Below, piece after piece: positions 1-8,916 of a stretch of DNA of 64,000 bases. This DNA is from Flavisolibacter ginsenosidimutans (lineage in GTDB: Bacteria > Bacteroidota > Bacteroidia > Chitinophagales > Chitinophagaceae), in NCBI RefSeq assembly GCF_007970805.1, contig NZ_CP042433.1, positions 62,001 to 126,000 of the forward strand. Reading direction: 5' to 3'. The first letter of the stretch is position 1; every line of letters begins with the position of its first letter. The notes beneath the pieces were generated by a model that worked only from the letters and a program-made list of their open reading frames with translations, had not been told where the DNA came from and did no database searches. Both the position numbers and the translations under genes were made by a program.

Positions 1-52
1 CCTGTTTGGAAAATACTATTTGGGCCAAACGGTTTGGAAGCCGGTTCGTTAA
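1..52 (+). CDS. C-terminal end of an Asp-box (sialidase-like) protein, cut by the window edge
   Basis: Reading from base 2 gives LFGKYYLGQTVWKPVR and a TAA stop at 50-52. This closely matches the last residues of the sialidase-like proteins at 76-1875 (LFGKYFLSETFWQ) and 3358-5178 (LFGKYFIGSTVWQP). It is therefore the tail of another tandem copy of the same family, with most of the gene lying upstream of the window. The match is short but specific in both spacing and residues. Confidence 0.8.
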   Translation, partial: LFGKYYLGQTVWKPVR

Positions 53-75
53 TTAATTGTTTTTAATCGTCTTTC

Positions 76-1875
76 ATGAAGACAACCATGCGATTGTTTT
101 TCCTGAACCTCTTTATTGCGTCTTCGCTTTTTGCAGCAGCACAAGAGCTACAAAAAGTAGAAGGCTATGACACAGTGCTGTTTCATTACAACGGTAACCG
201 TTCGCTGTCCACCATCGATTATTTAGGCAATACACGCGGTTATATGACGGCTGCGTGGTGGGCCAAAGGACAGATGCAAAAAAATATTTTGTCGTGGCGC
301 ACGGCCGTTGTTCCCGAAAAAAAGCCGACAACGTTTTCATTCGTCGGTGCCAGTGCGCCACTGCCCGCTGAATTTTCCGTGGGGCCCAAAGTAAAACTGA
401 CGGTGAACGGCAACTATGCGCTTACGTTCAACATCGGTATGATGCGCAACTTTACATGGAAAGAAGGCGGCTATGAATTAAGCTATACGTCACAACGGGT
501 TGAGTATCCTTACTTCGGTACAATGCGTGAATTTCATCCCGATGGCAACAGCGGCCTGTATCAGTTAACGGTTCCTGCCGATGCAGTGGAAGCTGGAAAG
601 TCAGTGGTAATCGAAGTAGAGATGGTCCCCTTTGATCGTTGGAACAACGGCTGGTTCATGGTAAAGACATACAAAGACGTGCTGAAGCAGGAAAACATTC
701 AACGGCTGCAGGGCGAGATCAATAGCTTGCGCAACGATGCGGCGGTTCTCTCCGAACAAACACAGATACTGGCAACAAAGGTGTACAACAAAATGCTGGG
801 AACGGATGACCTTCAACACCAAGTGGTTTACACCAATGGCTATCGTCACTTGCACCCTGCCGATTTAATCAAGTTAAAGAACGGCGAGCTTTTGCTGATG
901 GCAAGAGAAGGCACAGAACACATTGCCGATGATGGCGACGTGATCATGCTTCGCTCAAAAGACGGCGGCAAAACCTGGGGCGATAAGACAACCATTGCCG
1001 GAATTAAAAACGTGGACGAAAGGGAAGGTTGCGGCATTCAGTTGAAAGACGGAACAATCGTGGTGGCCATTTTTTACAACGGTCTTTATTTTCCGGATGG
1101 CGCTTATTTTTTGTGGAAGCCTGATCGCCAGTTAGCTAAAGATACGGTTCGTCCGCGTCTCGGCACATATATCATTACGTCGAAAGACAACGGTAAAACA
1201 TGGTCCGCGCCAAACTACATTGACATTAAAGGAATGCCGGTGAACGGTTTGGAAGGCCCAACAGACGCACCGATTGAAATGCCCGACGGCTCTATCGTGA
1301 TGGGCGTTATCGGTTATAGTCTGCACGGTGATCCGAAGAATACAGGCTCTATTTTATTGCGCTCAACCGACAAAGGAAAAACGTGGAACTATGTTTCTAC
1401 CATCGCCAGCGATCCCGGTGGAAAGCTGGGAAATTTTGTAGAGCCGGGAATTGTAAGAACAAAAACAGGAAGGCTCGTGGTCGGACTTCGCAATCACGGT
1501 CCAGAGCAGGCCATTTGGATGACGTATTCCGATGATGACGGCAAGACATGGGCGCCGCCTTTTCAAACAGACATGATCGGTCACCCCGTAGATTTAATAC
1601 AATTGAAAGACGGACGATTGATGGCCTCTTACGGTATTCGCGAAGCGCATGCAAAACCAGGCGGCATCCGCGTTTGCTTTAGCAACGACAACGGCAAGAC
1701 GTGGGACATCAAAACGGAAAAGCAATTGCGTAATGATTTTATCAACATGGACATCGGTTATCCCGAATCACTTGAGTATCCCGGCGGCAAAATGCTGACG
1801 GTCTATTACTACAATCTTTTCGGCAAATATTTTTTGAGCGAAACCTTTTGGCAGTTAGACCGTAACAAAAAATAA
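76..1875 (+). CDS. Secreted Asp-box beta-propeller protein (BNR/sialidase-like), 599 aa
   Basis: An N-terminal signal peptide ends near AAAQE (about residue 24), so the protein is exported. Residues about 25-240 form a separate N-terminal region, probably a beta-sandwich, ending in a short helical stretch rich in Q, L and E. The C-terminal half carries five Asp boxes (S-x-D-x-G-x-T-W) starting near residues 294, 369, 430, 485 and 536, the hallmark of a six-bladed sialidase-type propeller. The usual RIP arginine motif is not intact; the equivalent place reads GYRHLHPADLIKL, so true sialidase activity is doubtful. It sits in a tandem set with the partial gene before it and the two genes after it, upstream of GH36, an esterase and susCD, and probably acts on the same glycan. 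The fold is certain; the substrate is unknown. Confidence 0.85.
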   Translation: MKTTMRLFFLNLFIASSLFAAAQELQKVEGYDTVLFHYNGNRSLSTIDYLGNTRGYMTAAWWAKGQMQKNILSWRTAVVPEKKPTTFSFVGASAPLPAEFSVGPKVKLTVNGNYALTFNIGMMRNFTWKEGGYELSYTSQRVEYPYFGTMREFHPDGNSGLYQLTVPADAVEAGKSVVIEVEMVPFDRWNNGWFMVKTYKDVLKQENIQRLQGEINSLRNDAAVLSEQTQILATKVYNKMLGTDDLQHQVVYTNGYRHLHPADLIKLKNGELLLMAREGTEHIADDGDVIMLRSKDGGKTWGDKTTIAGIKNVDEREGCGIQLKDGTIVVAIFYNGLYFPDGAYFLWKPDRQLAKDTVRPRLGTYIITSKDNGKTWSAPNYIDIKGMPVNGLEGPTDAPIEMPDGSIVMGVIGYSLHGDPKNTGSILLRSTDKGKTWNYVSTIASDPGGKLGNFVEPGIVRTKTGRLVVGLRNHGPEQAIWMTYSDDDGKTWAPPFQTDMIGHPVDLIQLKDGRLMASYGIREAHAKPGGIRVCFSNDNGKTWDIKTEKQLRNDFINMDIGYPESLEYPGGKMLTVYYYNLFGKYFLSETFWQLDRNKK

Positions 1876-1902
1876 TTCATTCAAACAGCAAATACAAACA
1901 CC

Positions 1903-3276
1903 ATGAATAAAGCAAAAATTTTCATTTTCTTTTGTTTGTGCACAACGGGCTTGCTCATCATTTCGCCGGCCGTACAGGCGCAATATCTTGACAGCGCCAG
2001 GCTATCGGCTCCCGCCGATGTGGTGCACAATACACCGCTTGTTTTGGCAAAAGACAACAAGCTGAGTTTTGACTTTGGAAAAGAAAGAATGGTGATACCC
2101 GATGGCCTGCAACCTTCCATGCTGACGACAAAAGCAGGAACGATAATCGTGCAATCGCAAAATTCAAAAAAGCCCCTGCCGCAGCAGCGAATTTTTTATC
2201 CCTATGCAATGACGACCGTTGTTTCCCGCGACAAAGGAGACACATGGAATGAATTTTCTTTTCCCAAGGGCAGTAACGGTGTGGATATTGAAGGCGGCGC
2301 CATTCAATTGCGCAACGGAAAAATTCTGGCGCTGGAAACCTATGTAACGCCGGGCAAGGCCGCTGATGAAGGCATTGGCCTCATGTACACGTCTACCGAC
2401 GACTGGCGCACCCTGCAAGGCCCGGTAGAAATAAAATTTAATATTCCGGATGCTGATTTTTACAGTTCCACCGACGACGGAGGAAGGCCTCATGCCGCCA
2501 TGCGGCTTCACCGGCGGATAATAGAGTTACCGAACGGTGACTTGCTCACCACCATCTACGGCTGGCAAAAAGGCGACAACGAACCGGCAGGCTACATACC
2601 CACGATGAAGAAAACAAGAGTCATGCTTTTTCGCTCAAAAGACAAGGGAATGAACTGGGACTACGTGTCAACCGTGGCCGCGGAAAAAGGCATCGGCACG
2701 GAAGGTTTTGGCGAACCTGTTATAAACCGCGTCAACAAAGGGGTGCATGAAGGCCGGTTGATCTCTTTGATGCGAACAGGACGTGAATTGTACAAAACAA
2801 TCTCTGATGACAATGGCAAAACCTGGAACAAGCCGGAGCCCATTGTTTTTGCGGGGCGTGATGTGTATGCCACCGATCAGTGGAAAGAAATGTTTAAGGA
2901 CACGAAACGAAAAGGAGAACTCATTGTCAACAATCCCAATGAAATTATCGGCGCCGTTGTAGATCCTGATCTGCTGTCATTGCGAAGTGGCATTTTGGTA
3001 GCCGCCTTTGGTGTTCGTATTCCGGCAAGGGCCAACTGGCAAAACCCAACGCATCCCTGGAACGGAAATTATCTTGCCTTTAGCACCGACGGCGGCGATA
3101 CCTGGGGCAATATTCTGCAGCTCACTTCTGGCATTTACACCACGCACTATATGGCCATTGAAGAAACGAATAAGGATAACAACATTTTTGTGGCTTATGA
3201 TTTTGGCCACTGGACCAACAAGACTGGACGTTATACGTATGGAAGGCCGCTAACCATTTCGATGAAGAAGAAGTGA
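1903..3276 (+). CDS. Secreted sialidase-like Asp-box protein, 457 aa
   Basis: The signal peptide runs to about VQAQ (residue 25). The rest is propeller, with Asp boxes or near boxes SRDKGDTW, SKDKGMNW, SDDNGKTW and STDGGDTW. It lacks the extra N-terminal region of its neighbours and is more distant in sequence, so it is a different subfamily of the same fold. Where sialidases have the RIP arginine this protein reads DGLQPSMLTTKAG, with no arginine. That argues against ordinary sialic-acid hydrolysis, though exo-acting hydrolases or lyases of other specificity use this fold. It starts 27 bases after the previous stop and is likely cotranscribed with it. Confidence 0.82.
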   Translation: MNKAKIFIFFCLCTTGLLIISPAVQAQYLDSARLSAPADVVHNTPLVLAKDNKLSFDFGKERMVIPDGLQPSMLTTKAGTIIVQSQNSKKPLPQQRIFYPYAMTTVVSRDKGDTWNEFSFPKGSNGVDIEGGAIQLRNGKILALETYVTPGKAADEGIGLMYTSTDDWRTLQGPVEIKFNIPDADFYSSTDDGGRPHAAMRLHRRIIELPNGDLLTTIYGWQKGDNEPAGYIPTMKKTRVMLFRSKDKGMNWDYVSTVAAEKGIGTEGFGEPVINRVNKGVHEGRLISLMRTGRELYKTISDDNGKTWNKPEPIVFAGRDVYATDQWKEMFKDTKRKGELIVNNPNEIIGAVVDPDLLSLRSGILVAAFGVRIPARANWQNPTHPWNGNYLAFSTDGGDTWGNILQLTSGIYTTHYMAIEETNKDNNIFVAYDFGHWTNKTGRYTYGRPLTISMKKK

Positions 3277-3357
3277 ATGTACTAACGTCTTTATTAAAGT
3301 CACAGAAAATCTGTCGCGGCCTAAAAACTTTTCCAGACGTTTTAAAACATTTCAATC

Positions 3358-5178
3358 ATGAAACGGATGAAAAAAATTAGTTCCCTGGTTTTGGTTACAA
3401 TGCTGGTTAACCTTTCGTTACGGGCACAAAACCAACAGTGGGTAGAGGGATTTGATAAAGTGGTTTTCCACCACGACGATTCCGATCCGCGCCGTCCATT
3501 AAATCGTGATTTTCGCGGTCAGAGCAAAGGCTACATGACGGCCGGTTGGTGGATACCCGGTCACATGGACCGGAATTTTGTTTCCTGGCAAACCGCCGTT
3601 GTGCCCGAAAAAAAGCCGACTACATTTTCTTTTATTGGCTCTACATCCGTTCTTCCTTCCGAGATTTCGAAAGGCCCGCAGGCAAAGCTTACGGTGAACG
3701 GGCAATACGCACTTACGTTCACACTTGGTATGATGCGCGATTATACATGGACGGAAGGCGATTATCAGTTAAAGTATATTTCAAAGCGAGTTGAATATCC
3801 TTACACGAGTACACACCGCGAATTCGATTTGTACGGGAACAGTGGCGTCTTTCAGTTAAGCGTTCCGGGTTCGGCAGTGGAAGCGGGCAAGCCGGTTTCA
3901 CTGCAAGTGGAGATTCTTCCATTTGAACGATGGCACAACGGCTGGTTTATGGTAAAGGAATACCGCGATGTGCTGAAGACCTCAATCGAATCGTTGGAAG
4001 GGCAACTGGAAGCCTTGCGCATGGACATGGCCAAACTGAACGAGCAAACGCAGATTCTTGCAACACAAGCATACAGCAAGATGCTTGGCACGGATAAATA
4101 CGAACACAGTGTTGTGTACACTGACGGTTACCGGCACTTGCATCCCGCAGACATCATCAAGCTGAAAAATGGAGAGATTCTGTTGATGACAAGAGAGGGC
4201 ACCGAGCACATTTCGAACGACGGCGACGTGATCATGCTTCGCTCAAAAGACGGCGGTAAAACATGGGGCGATAAGATAACCATTGCCGGAATTAAAAACG
4301 TGGACGAAAGGGAGGGTTGCGGCATTCAGTTGAAAGACGGAACGATAATGGTCGGCGTGTTCTACAACAATCTGTACGACAAGGACGGGGAATACGCATG
4401 GCCCACAAACAACCCCGAATTGCAAAAGCTATCCGAGTCAGACAAGCGTTATACGGAGCCGGGTAAACATTATCTCGGTGCTTACACGATTTCCTCAAAA
4501 GACAATGGCCGCACCTGGTCGAAGCCTGCATACATTGAAACAGCCAACATGCCCTTCACTAATCTTGAAGGCCCAACAGACGCACCCATTGAAATGCCCG
4601 ACGGCTCTGTTTTGATGGCCGTGATTGGCTACAGCCCGAAGAGCGATGTAGGAAACCGTTCATCGGTAATGTTGCGTTCAACTGACAAAGGGAAAATCTG
4701 GAGTTATCTGTCCACCATCGCCAGCGATCCGGGCGGAAAATTGGGCGGCTTTATGGAACCCGGAATTGTTCGCACAAAAACGGGCCGCATCGTAGTAGGA
4801 CTTCGGAATCACGCACCGGAGAATGCCATCTGGTCTACTTATTCAGACGACAACGGTAAAACCTGGGCGCCGGTTTGGAAAACAGACATGATCGGTCATC
4901 CGGCCGATATAATTCAACTCAAAGACGGACGCTTGGTAATGAGTTATGGCATCCGCGACGGAATTCACGGCTCGCCCGGCGGCATAAGAGCTTGTTTCAG
5001 TAATGACAACGGCAAGACCTGGGATATTAAAACGGAAGTGCAGTTGCGCAACGACTTCCTAAATGTGGACGTGGGTTATCCTGAGTCTATTCAGCGGCCC
5101 GATGGGAAAGTTATGACGCTCTATTATTACAATCTTTTCGGAAAATATTTTATTGGTTCGACGGTATGGCAGCCTTAA
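3358..5178 (+). CDS. Secreted Asp-box beta-propeller protein, close paralogue of the 599-aa copy, 606 aa
   Basis: The domain layout is the same as in the protein at 76-1875: a signal peptide ending near LRAQ, an N-terminal region to about residue 245, then the propeller with SKDGGKTW, SKDNGRTW, STDKGKIW (degenerate), SDDNGKTW and SNDNGKTW. Much of the propeller matches the first copy almost residue for residue (for example REGTEHI, NVDEREGCGIQLKDGTI, EGPTDAPIEMPDGS), while the signal peptide and some loops differ. One stretch is also nearly identical at DNA level. An insertion near residues 340-370 is slightly longer than in the first copy. The RIP motif is again replaced by GYRHLHPADI. It is probably a duplicated exo-enzyme with changed fine specificity. 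Confidence 0.85.
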   Translation: MKRMKKISSLVLVTMLVNLSLRAQNQQWVEGFDKVVFHHDDSDPRRPLNRDFRGQSKGYMTAGWWIPGHMDRNFVSWQTAVVPEKKPTTFSFIGSTSVLPSEISKGPQAKLTVNGQYALTFTLGMMRDYTWTEGDYQLKYISKRVEYPYTSTHREFDLYGNSGVFQLSVPGSAVEAGKPVSLQVEILPFERWHNGWFMVKEYRDVLKTSIESLEGQLEALRMDMAKLNEQTQILATQAYSKMLGTDKYEHSVVYTDGYRHLHPADIIKLKNGEILLMTREGTEHISNDGDVIMLRSKDGGKTWGDKITIAGIKNVDEREGCGIQLKDGTIMVGVFYNNLYDKDGEYAWPTNNPELQKLSESDKRYTEPGKHYLGAYTISSKDNGRTWSKPAYIETANMPFTNLEGPTDAPIEMPDGSVLMAVIGYSPKSDVGNRSSVMLRSTDKGKIWSYLSTIASDPGGKLGGFMEPGIVRTKTGRIVVGLRNHAPENAIWSTYSDDNGKTWAPVWKTDMIGHPADIIQLKDGRLVMSYGIRDGIHGSPGGIRACFSNDNGKTWDIKTEVQLRNDFLNVDVGYPESIQRPDGKVMTLYYYNLFGKYFIGSTVWQP

Positions 5179-5249
5179 AGCGATAGAACAAAAAGCACGC
5201 AATCGTTATCAAATTAGCATTAAACAATAGAATCATAAATCATATAGAA

Positions 5250-7499
5250 ATGGACCATTCCTTTTTAAAGAGAGGACGGCATTGTTTCATTTTACTTCTT
5301 TTTTCATTCAACGCTGCATTTGCACAAAATACAACAGCGATTCAATCCGTGCCCGATCCAAACGGTGGTTGGATCATTCGCACAAAGTCGTCTGCTTATC
5401 AATTGTTGCTATCAAGCGACAAACGACTGTACCCGGTCTTTTACGGTCCGCTAGCGCAGGCCGTGCATCAAAAGCGAACAACGCTTTGGACACAGCGTAT
5501 TGAGGAAATCCCGGTGCGCGGCGGCTATCCCACCAAAACGCCAACGCTTGAAGTCATCTTTAACGACAATGTTCGCGATGCGGATTTGGAATATGTTTCG
5601 GGCGAAGTAGTGAACATTGACAACAGGTCCACGTTAAAGATCATAGAAAGAGACCGGCTCTATCCCTTGCAGGTAACCTCGTACATACGTGTGTTGCCTG
5701 AGTTTGACGTGCTGGAAAAATGGATGGAGATAAAAAACACCGGCAAGAAGGGAAACATAAAGTTACAGAACGCTTTATCCGGAAGCATTTTTTTGCCGCC
5801 GGATGAATACGTGCTGTCGCAACTTTCGGGCATGGAGCTTTCCGAGTTTAATCAATACAATTCCACCCTTTCGCCGGGACTAAAAATCATTGAAAACCGC
5901 ATGTTTAAATCAAACAACAACATGCCCTGGTTCTTGGTACGGCCTAAAAGTTCTGCGAACGATTTACAGGGGCCGGCTTGGTTTGGGTCGGTGCATTATA
6001 GCGGCAACTGGCGGCTCATTTTTGACAATACTTACGACCGCTCGTATGCTTCCACCTTGCAGATTACCGGTGGCATTAATTTCTGGGATACCGAATGGAC
6101 GCTCAAACCCGGCGAAACATTTGAAACGCCAAAGTTTTCGGTAGGTTATACATCCGGTGGAGCGGAAGGCGCGGCACAAAGCAATGCGGCTTATGTGCGC
6201 AAATCCATTCTTCGCCAAAATCACCGCGACGAAATGCGCCCCATACTTTTCAACAGTTGGTACGCCACTACGTATCACCTGAAGGAAGACGAGCAAATTG
6301 CGATGGCAAAGATTGCTGCGGGCCTAGGTGTGGAATTGTTTGCAATTGATGACGGATGGTTTAAAAACCGTGAGAAGGGAGACGAAGGTTTGGGTGATTG
6401 GGTAGTGGATCAAAAGAAATTTCCGAACGGCCTGCAACCAATGATTGACAGCGTGCATCGGTTGGGCATGAAATTCGGCATTTGGGTAGAACCCGAAAGC
6501 GTGGTGCTGAAAACGGATTTATACAAAGAGCATCCCGACTGGATTTTGGAATTTCCACGACGGCGGAAAACACCCGGTCGTGTATTTCTAAACCTGGCAA
6601 GGGAAGATGTTTTTTCGTACCTGTACTCATCGCTGGACCGGCTGCTGCGGGAGAATAAAATTGACTTCGTAAAATGGGACCAGAACAGCGTCATCTCAGA
6701 TCCCGGTTGGGCTGACGCATCTCCCGACATGCAAAAAGAAGTGCGCATCCGCTTTATAAAAAACCTCTATCGGTTAGTGGATACGCTAACAAAAAAATAC
6801 CCGGAAGTATTGTTTGAAAGCTGCGCCAGTGGCGGCGGTCGTGTTGACTTAGGCATGATGTCGCGAATGGACCAGGCATGGACAAGCGATAACTCCACGG
6901 CCGTTGACCGGCTCTTTATTCAATACGGTTATCTTGGCGCCTTGCCGGCCAACACGATGGTTTCCTGGGTGATTGAAAGCATTGCCAATCAGGTTCAAAT
7001 CAGCCCGTCGTTGTCGTACAAGTTTGATGTTGCGATGAGCGGCGTGTTGGGCATTGGTTACGACATCCGCAAATGGAACGCAGAACAAACGGCACTGGCG
7101 AAAAAGAAAATTACTCTTTACAAGCAAATCCGCCCGTTGGTTCAGCAGGGAATTGTATCGCGGCTGGTTTCACCTTTTGAGCACAACCGCTGCTCGCTGC
7201 AATACACCAGCGAGAACAGCGATTCTGCCGTGTTGTTCTGTTACAACCTGGCTATCTACGAATCGGGTGGTTATAACAAGGCTGCTTATCTAACAGGTGC
7301 ACAGTTTGCCGACAAAGGATCTACGACGTTAAAGCTGCGAGGGCTTGATTCTTCCAAACAATACCGCATTCGGAAAGCGGGAGATGAAGCCGATAAAGGT
7401 GCGGCTTATTCCGGCGATTACCTCATGAACATTGGTATGGAATGGCCGGTGAAGAATTCGTTTGAAAGTGCTGTGTTTCTGTTGAATGCCGAACGGTGA
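5250..7499 (+). CDS. Alpha-galactosidase, glycoside hydrolase family 36, 749 aa
   Basis: GH36 enzymes remove terminal alpha-galactosyl residues by a retaining mechanism. The nucleophile motif KWDQN has its aspartate at D477, and the acid/base motif TSDNS has D547. FAIDDGW and ESCASGGGRVD are also typical of the family. The N-terminal part (about 30-300) is the GH36 beta-sandwich, followed by a TIM barrel and a C-terminal sheet domain. A signal peptide ends near AFAQ (residue 26), so the enzyme is periplasmic or exported. Length is normal for the family. It lies 71 bases after the Asp-box genes and 41 bases before the esterase, in one direction, as part of the same locus. Confidence 0.93.
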   Translation: MDHSFLKRGRHCFILLLFSFNAAFAQNTTAIQSVPDPNGGWIIRTKSSAYQLLLSSDKRLYPVFYGPLAQAVHQKRTTLWTQRIEEIPVRGGYPTKTPTLEVIFNDNVRDADLEYVSGEVVNIDNRSTLKIIERDRLYPLQVTSYIRVLPEFDVLEKWMEIKNTGKKGNIKLQNALSGSIFLPPDEYVLSQLSGMELSEFNQYNSTLSPGLKIIENRMFKSNNNMPWFLVRPKSSANDLQGPAWFGSVHYSGNWRLIFDNTYDRSYASTLQITGGINFWDTEWTLKPGETFETPKFSVGYTSGGAEGAAQSNAAYVRKSILRQNHRDEMRPILFNSWYATTYHLKEDEQIAMAKIAAGLGVELFAIDDGWFKNREKGDEGLGDWVVDQKKFPNGLQPMIDSVHRLGMKFGIWVEPESVVLKTDLYKEHPDWILEFPRRRKTPGRVFLNLAREDVFSYLYSSLDRLLRENKIDFVKWDQNSVISDPGWADASPDMQKEVRIRFIKNLYRLVDTLTKKYPEVLFESCASGGGRVDLGMMSRMDQAWTSDNSTAVDRLFIQYGYLGALPANTMVSWVIESIANQVQISPSLSYKFDVAMSGVLGIGYDIRKWNAEQTALAKKKITLYKQIRPLVQQGIVSRLVSPFEHNRCSLQYTSENSDSAVLFCYNLAIYESGGYNKAAYLTGAQFADKGSTTLKLRGLDSSKQYRIRKAGDEADKGAAYSGDYLMNIGMEWPVKNSFESAVFLLNAER

Positions 7500-7540
7500 A
7501 CAAATTGAAGTATCCTCAATGAGAAAATAATTTTTGCGTC

Positions 7541-8686
7541 ATGAAACGCTGCAACAGGCAACATCTCTCAAAGAAGGCAGGCGTCATTGTGTATTGTTTG
7601 GCTTTGCTTTGTTTGGGTTGCGGATCAGTGAAAAGATCTGCGAGCAGTAATGTTGATGATGAAAATTTTATTCCTTTCCACGACAAAAGAGTTCAATATG
7701 ATGGACGCATAGGAGAGAAAAATGGTGCCGCTGAATTGTATTGGTCGGGAAGTATTGCCCGCATCCGTTTTAGTGGTCGCAATCTTAAAGCGCTGATGGA
7801 AGACTACAACGGGCAGAATTATTTCAATGTGATTATTGACGGCGCGGTTGTACAAAAACTAAAAATTGACAGCGCAAAAAAATGGTATACGCTTGCGGAG
7901 AATTTATCGCCCGGTGAGCATGTGGCGGAACTCTTTAAGCGGACGCAGATCAACGGCGAATACCGTCGCGGTTATACAAGGTTTTACGGTTTTTCACTGC
8001 CGGGCGGAAAGGCATTATCCGCGCCTCAACGCAAGCTGCGGCGAATGGAATTTTACGGCAACTCCATCACGTGTGGCCATGCGGTAGAAGACACAACTGG
8101 TGGTGATTCGGGTGCAAGTTTCTACGAGAATAATTACCTTTCTTATGCATCGCTTACGGCGAGGCATTTTGGTGCGCAGTCCTCCTGCATTGCAGTAAGC
8201 GGTATTGGCTTGCTAGCTGGCTTTCGCAAAGCCATCATGCCGGAGATTTATAACCTCCGCAATCCTTTCGATTCAACCGATGTGTGGGACTTTTCGCTTT
8301 ATCAGCCGCAGGTCGTTGTGGTTAATTTGTTGGAGAATGATAAAGCTGTTATCGGTCGTCCTTCCGATGAGCATTTTAAAAAGCGATTTGGAAACACACC
8401 TCCAACAGAAGATTTTATTATATCGTCTTACGCATCGTTCATTAAAATATTGCGTAAACATTATCCCAACGCTTCTATTATTTGTGTGCTGGGCGACATG
8501 GAAATTACCCGGGCAGGTTCGAAGTGGCCGGGCTATGTTGAAAAAGCCGTCGCTTCTTTGCACGACAAAAAAGTATACACGCACTTTTTCCCGTACAAAG
8601 GCACTCCTGGACATCCGCGGGTAAAGCAACAGGCCGAGATGGCCGCCAGTCTCATTAAGTTTATTGATCAAAACCTGAAGTGGTAA
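7541..8686 (+). CDS. SGNH-fold esterase lipoprotein, CE2-like, 381 aa
   Basis: The signal peptide ends in the lipobox LCLGC (Cys about 27), so the protein is probably lipid-anchored. Residues about 45-160 look like the N-terminal jelly-roll of CE2 acetyl esterases. The SGNH domain starts at MEFYGNSITCG, where S175 is the expected nucleophile, and has GHPRV near the C-terminus with H358 as the catalytic histidine. No aspartate stands in the usual DxxH position, consistent with the Ser-His dyad known for CE2. It likely removes acetyl groups from the glycan attacked by the neighbouring enzymes. The SGNH assignment is firm; the CE2 label is by domain order. Confidence 0.82.
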   Translation: MKRCNRQHLSKKAGVIVYCLALLCLGCGSVKRSASSNVDDENFIPFHDKRVQYDGRIGEKNGAAELYWSGSIARIRFSGRNLKALMEDYNGQNYFNVIIDGAVVQKLKIDSAKKWYTLAENLSPGEHVAELFKRTQINGEYRRGYTRFYGFSLPGGKALSAPQRKLRRMEFYGNSITCGHAVEDTTGGDSGASFYENNYLSYASLTARHFGAQSSCIAVSGIGLLAGFRKAIMPEIYNLRNPFDSTDVWDFSLYQPQVVVVNLLENDKAVIGRPSDEHFKKRFGNTPPTEDFIISSYASFIKILRKHYPNASIICVLGDMEITRAGSKWPGYVEKAVASLHDKKVYTHFFPYKGTPGHPRVKQQAEMAASLIKFIDQNLKW

Positions 8687-8687
8687 A

Positions 8688-8724
8688 CAGCCAACGCCTT
8701 TCTTTAGAAGGTAATAATTGGCTG
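8688..8724 (+). terminator. Hairpin just after the esterase gene
   Basis: CAGCCAA (8688-8694) pairs with TTGGCTG (8718-8724), and a smaller CCTT/AAGG pair lies inside. It starts one base after the esterase stop codon. No T-run follows, so it may be a weak terminator or a 3'-end processing hairpin rather than a classic intrinsic terminator. Confidence 0.4.
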
Positions 8725-8745
8725 TATTTGATGCGCATCATATAC
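8724..8745. promoter_or_regulatory. Near-perfect 22-bp palindrome upstream of susC, candidate operator
   Basis: The centre TGATGCGCATCA (8729-8740) is a perfect 12-bp palindrome. It extends four further matched pairs on each side after one mismatched pair (T28/T41 in the last two digits), so ten of eleven pairs match. It lies about 170 bases upstream of the susC start in a 230-base non-coding gap. The symmetry suggests a dimeric DNA-binding regulator; the regulator is not identified. Confidence 0.45.
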
Positions 8746-8916
8746 ACCGTATTCCATAATACAATCTTATGTTTTTGTGGTTGTATTTTTCCACGGCGGT
8801 TTTGGCTTCTTTTTTTCAAAATAACTTACAGTATAAGCTTAACAAATATTGACAAGTACGGCATTTAAGATCGCTCCTGTGGCGTCTTGCCATTCTCAAC
8901 CAACTAAATAACAGTT

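Noticed and set aside
3300..3316. ACAGA-AAA-TCTGT repeat between two Asp-box genes as a terminator
   Set aside because: Only five pairs and no T-run.
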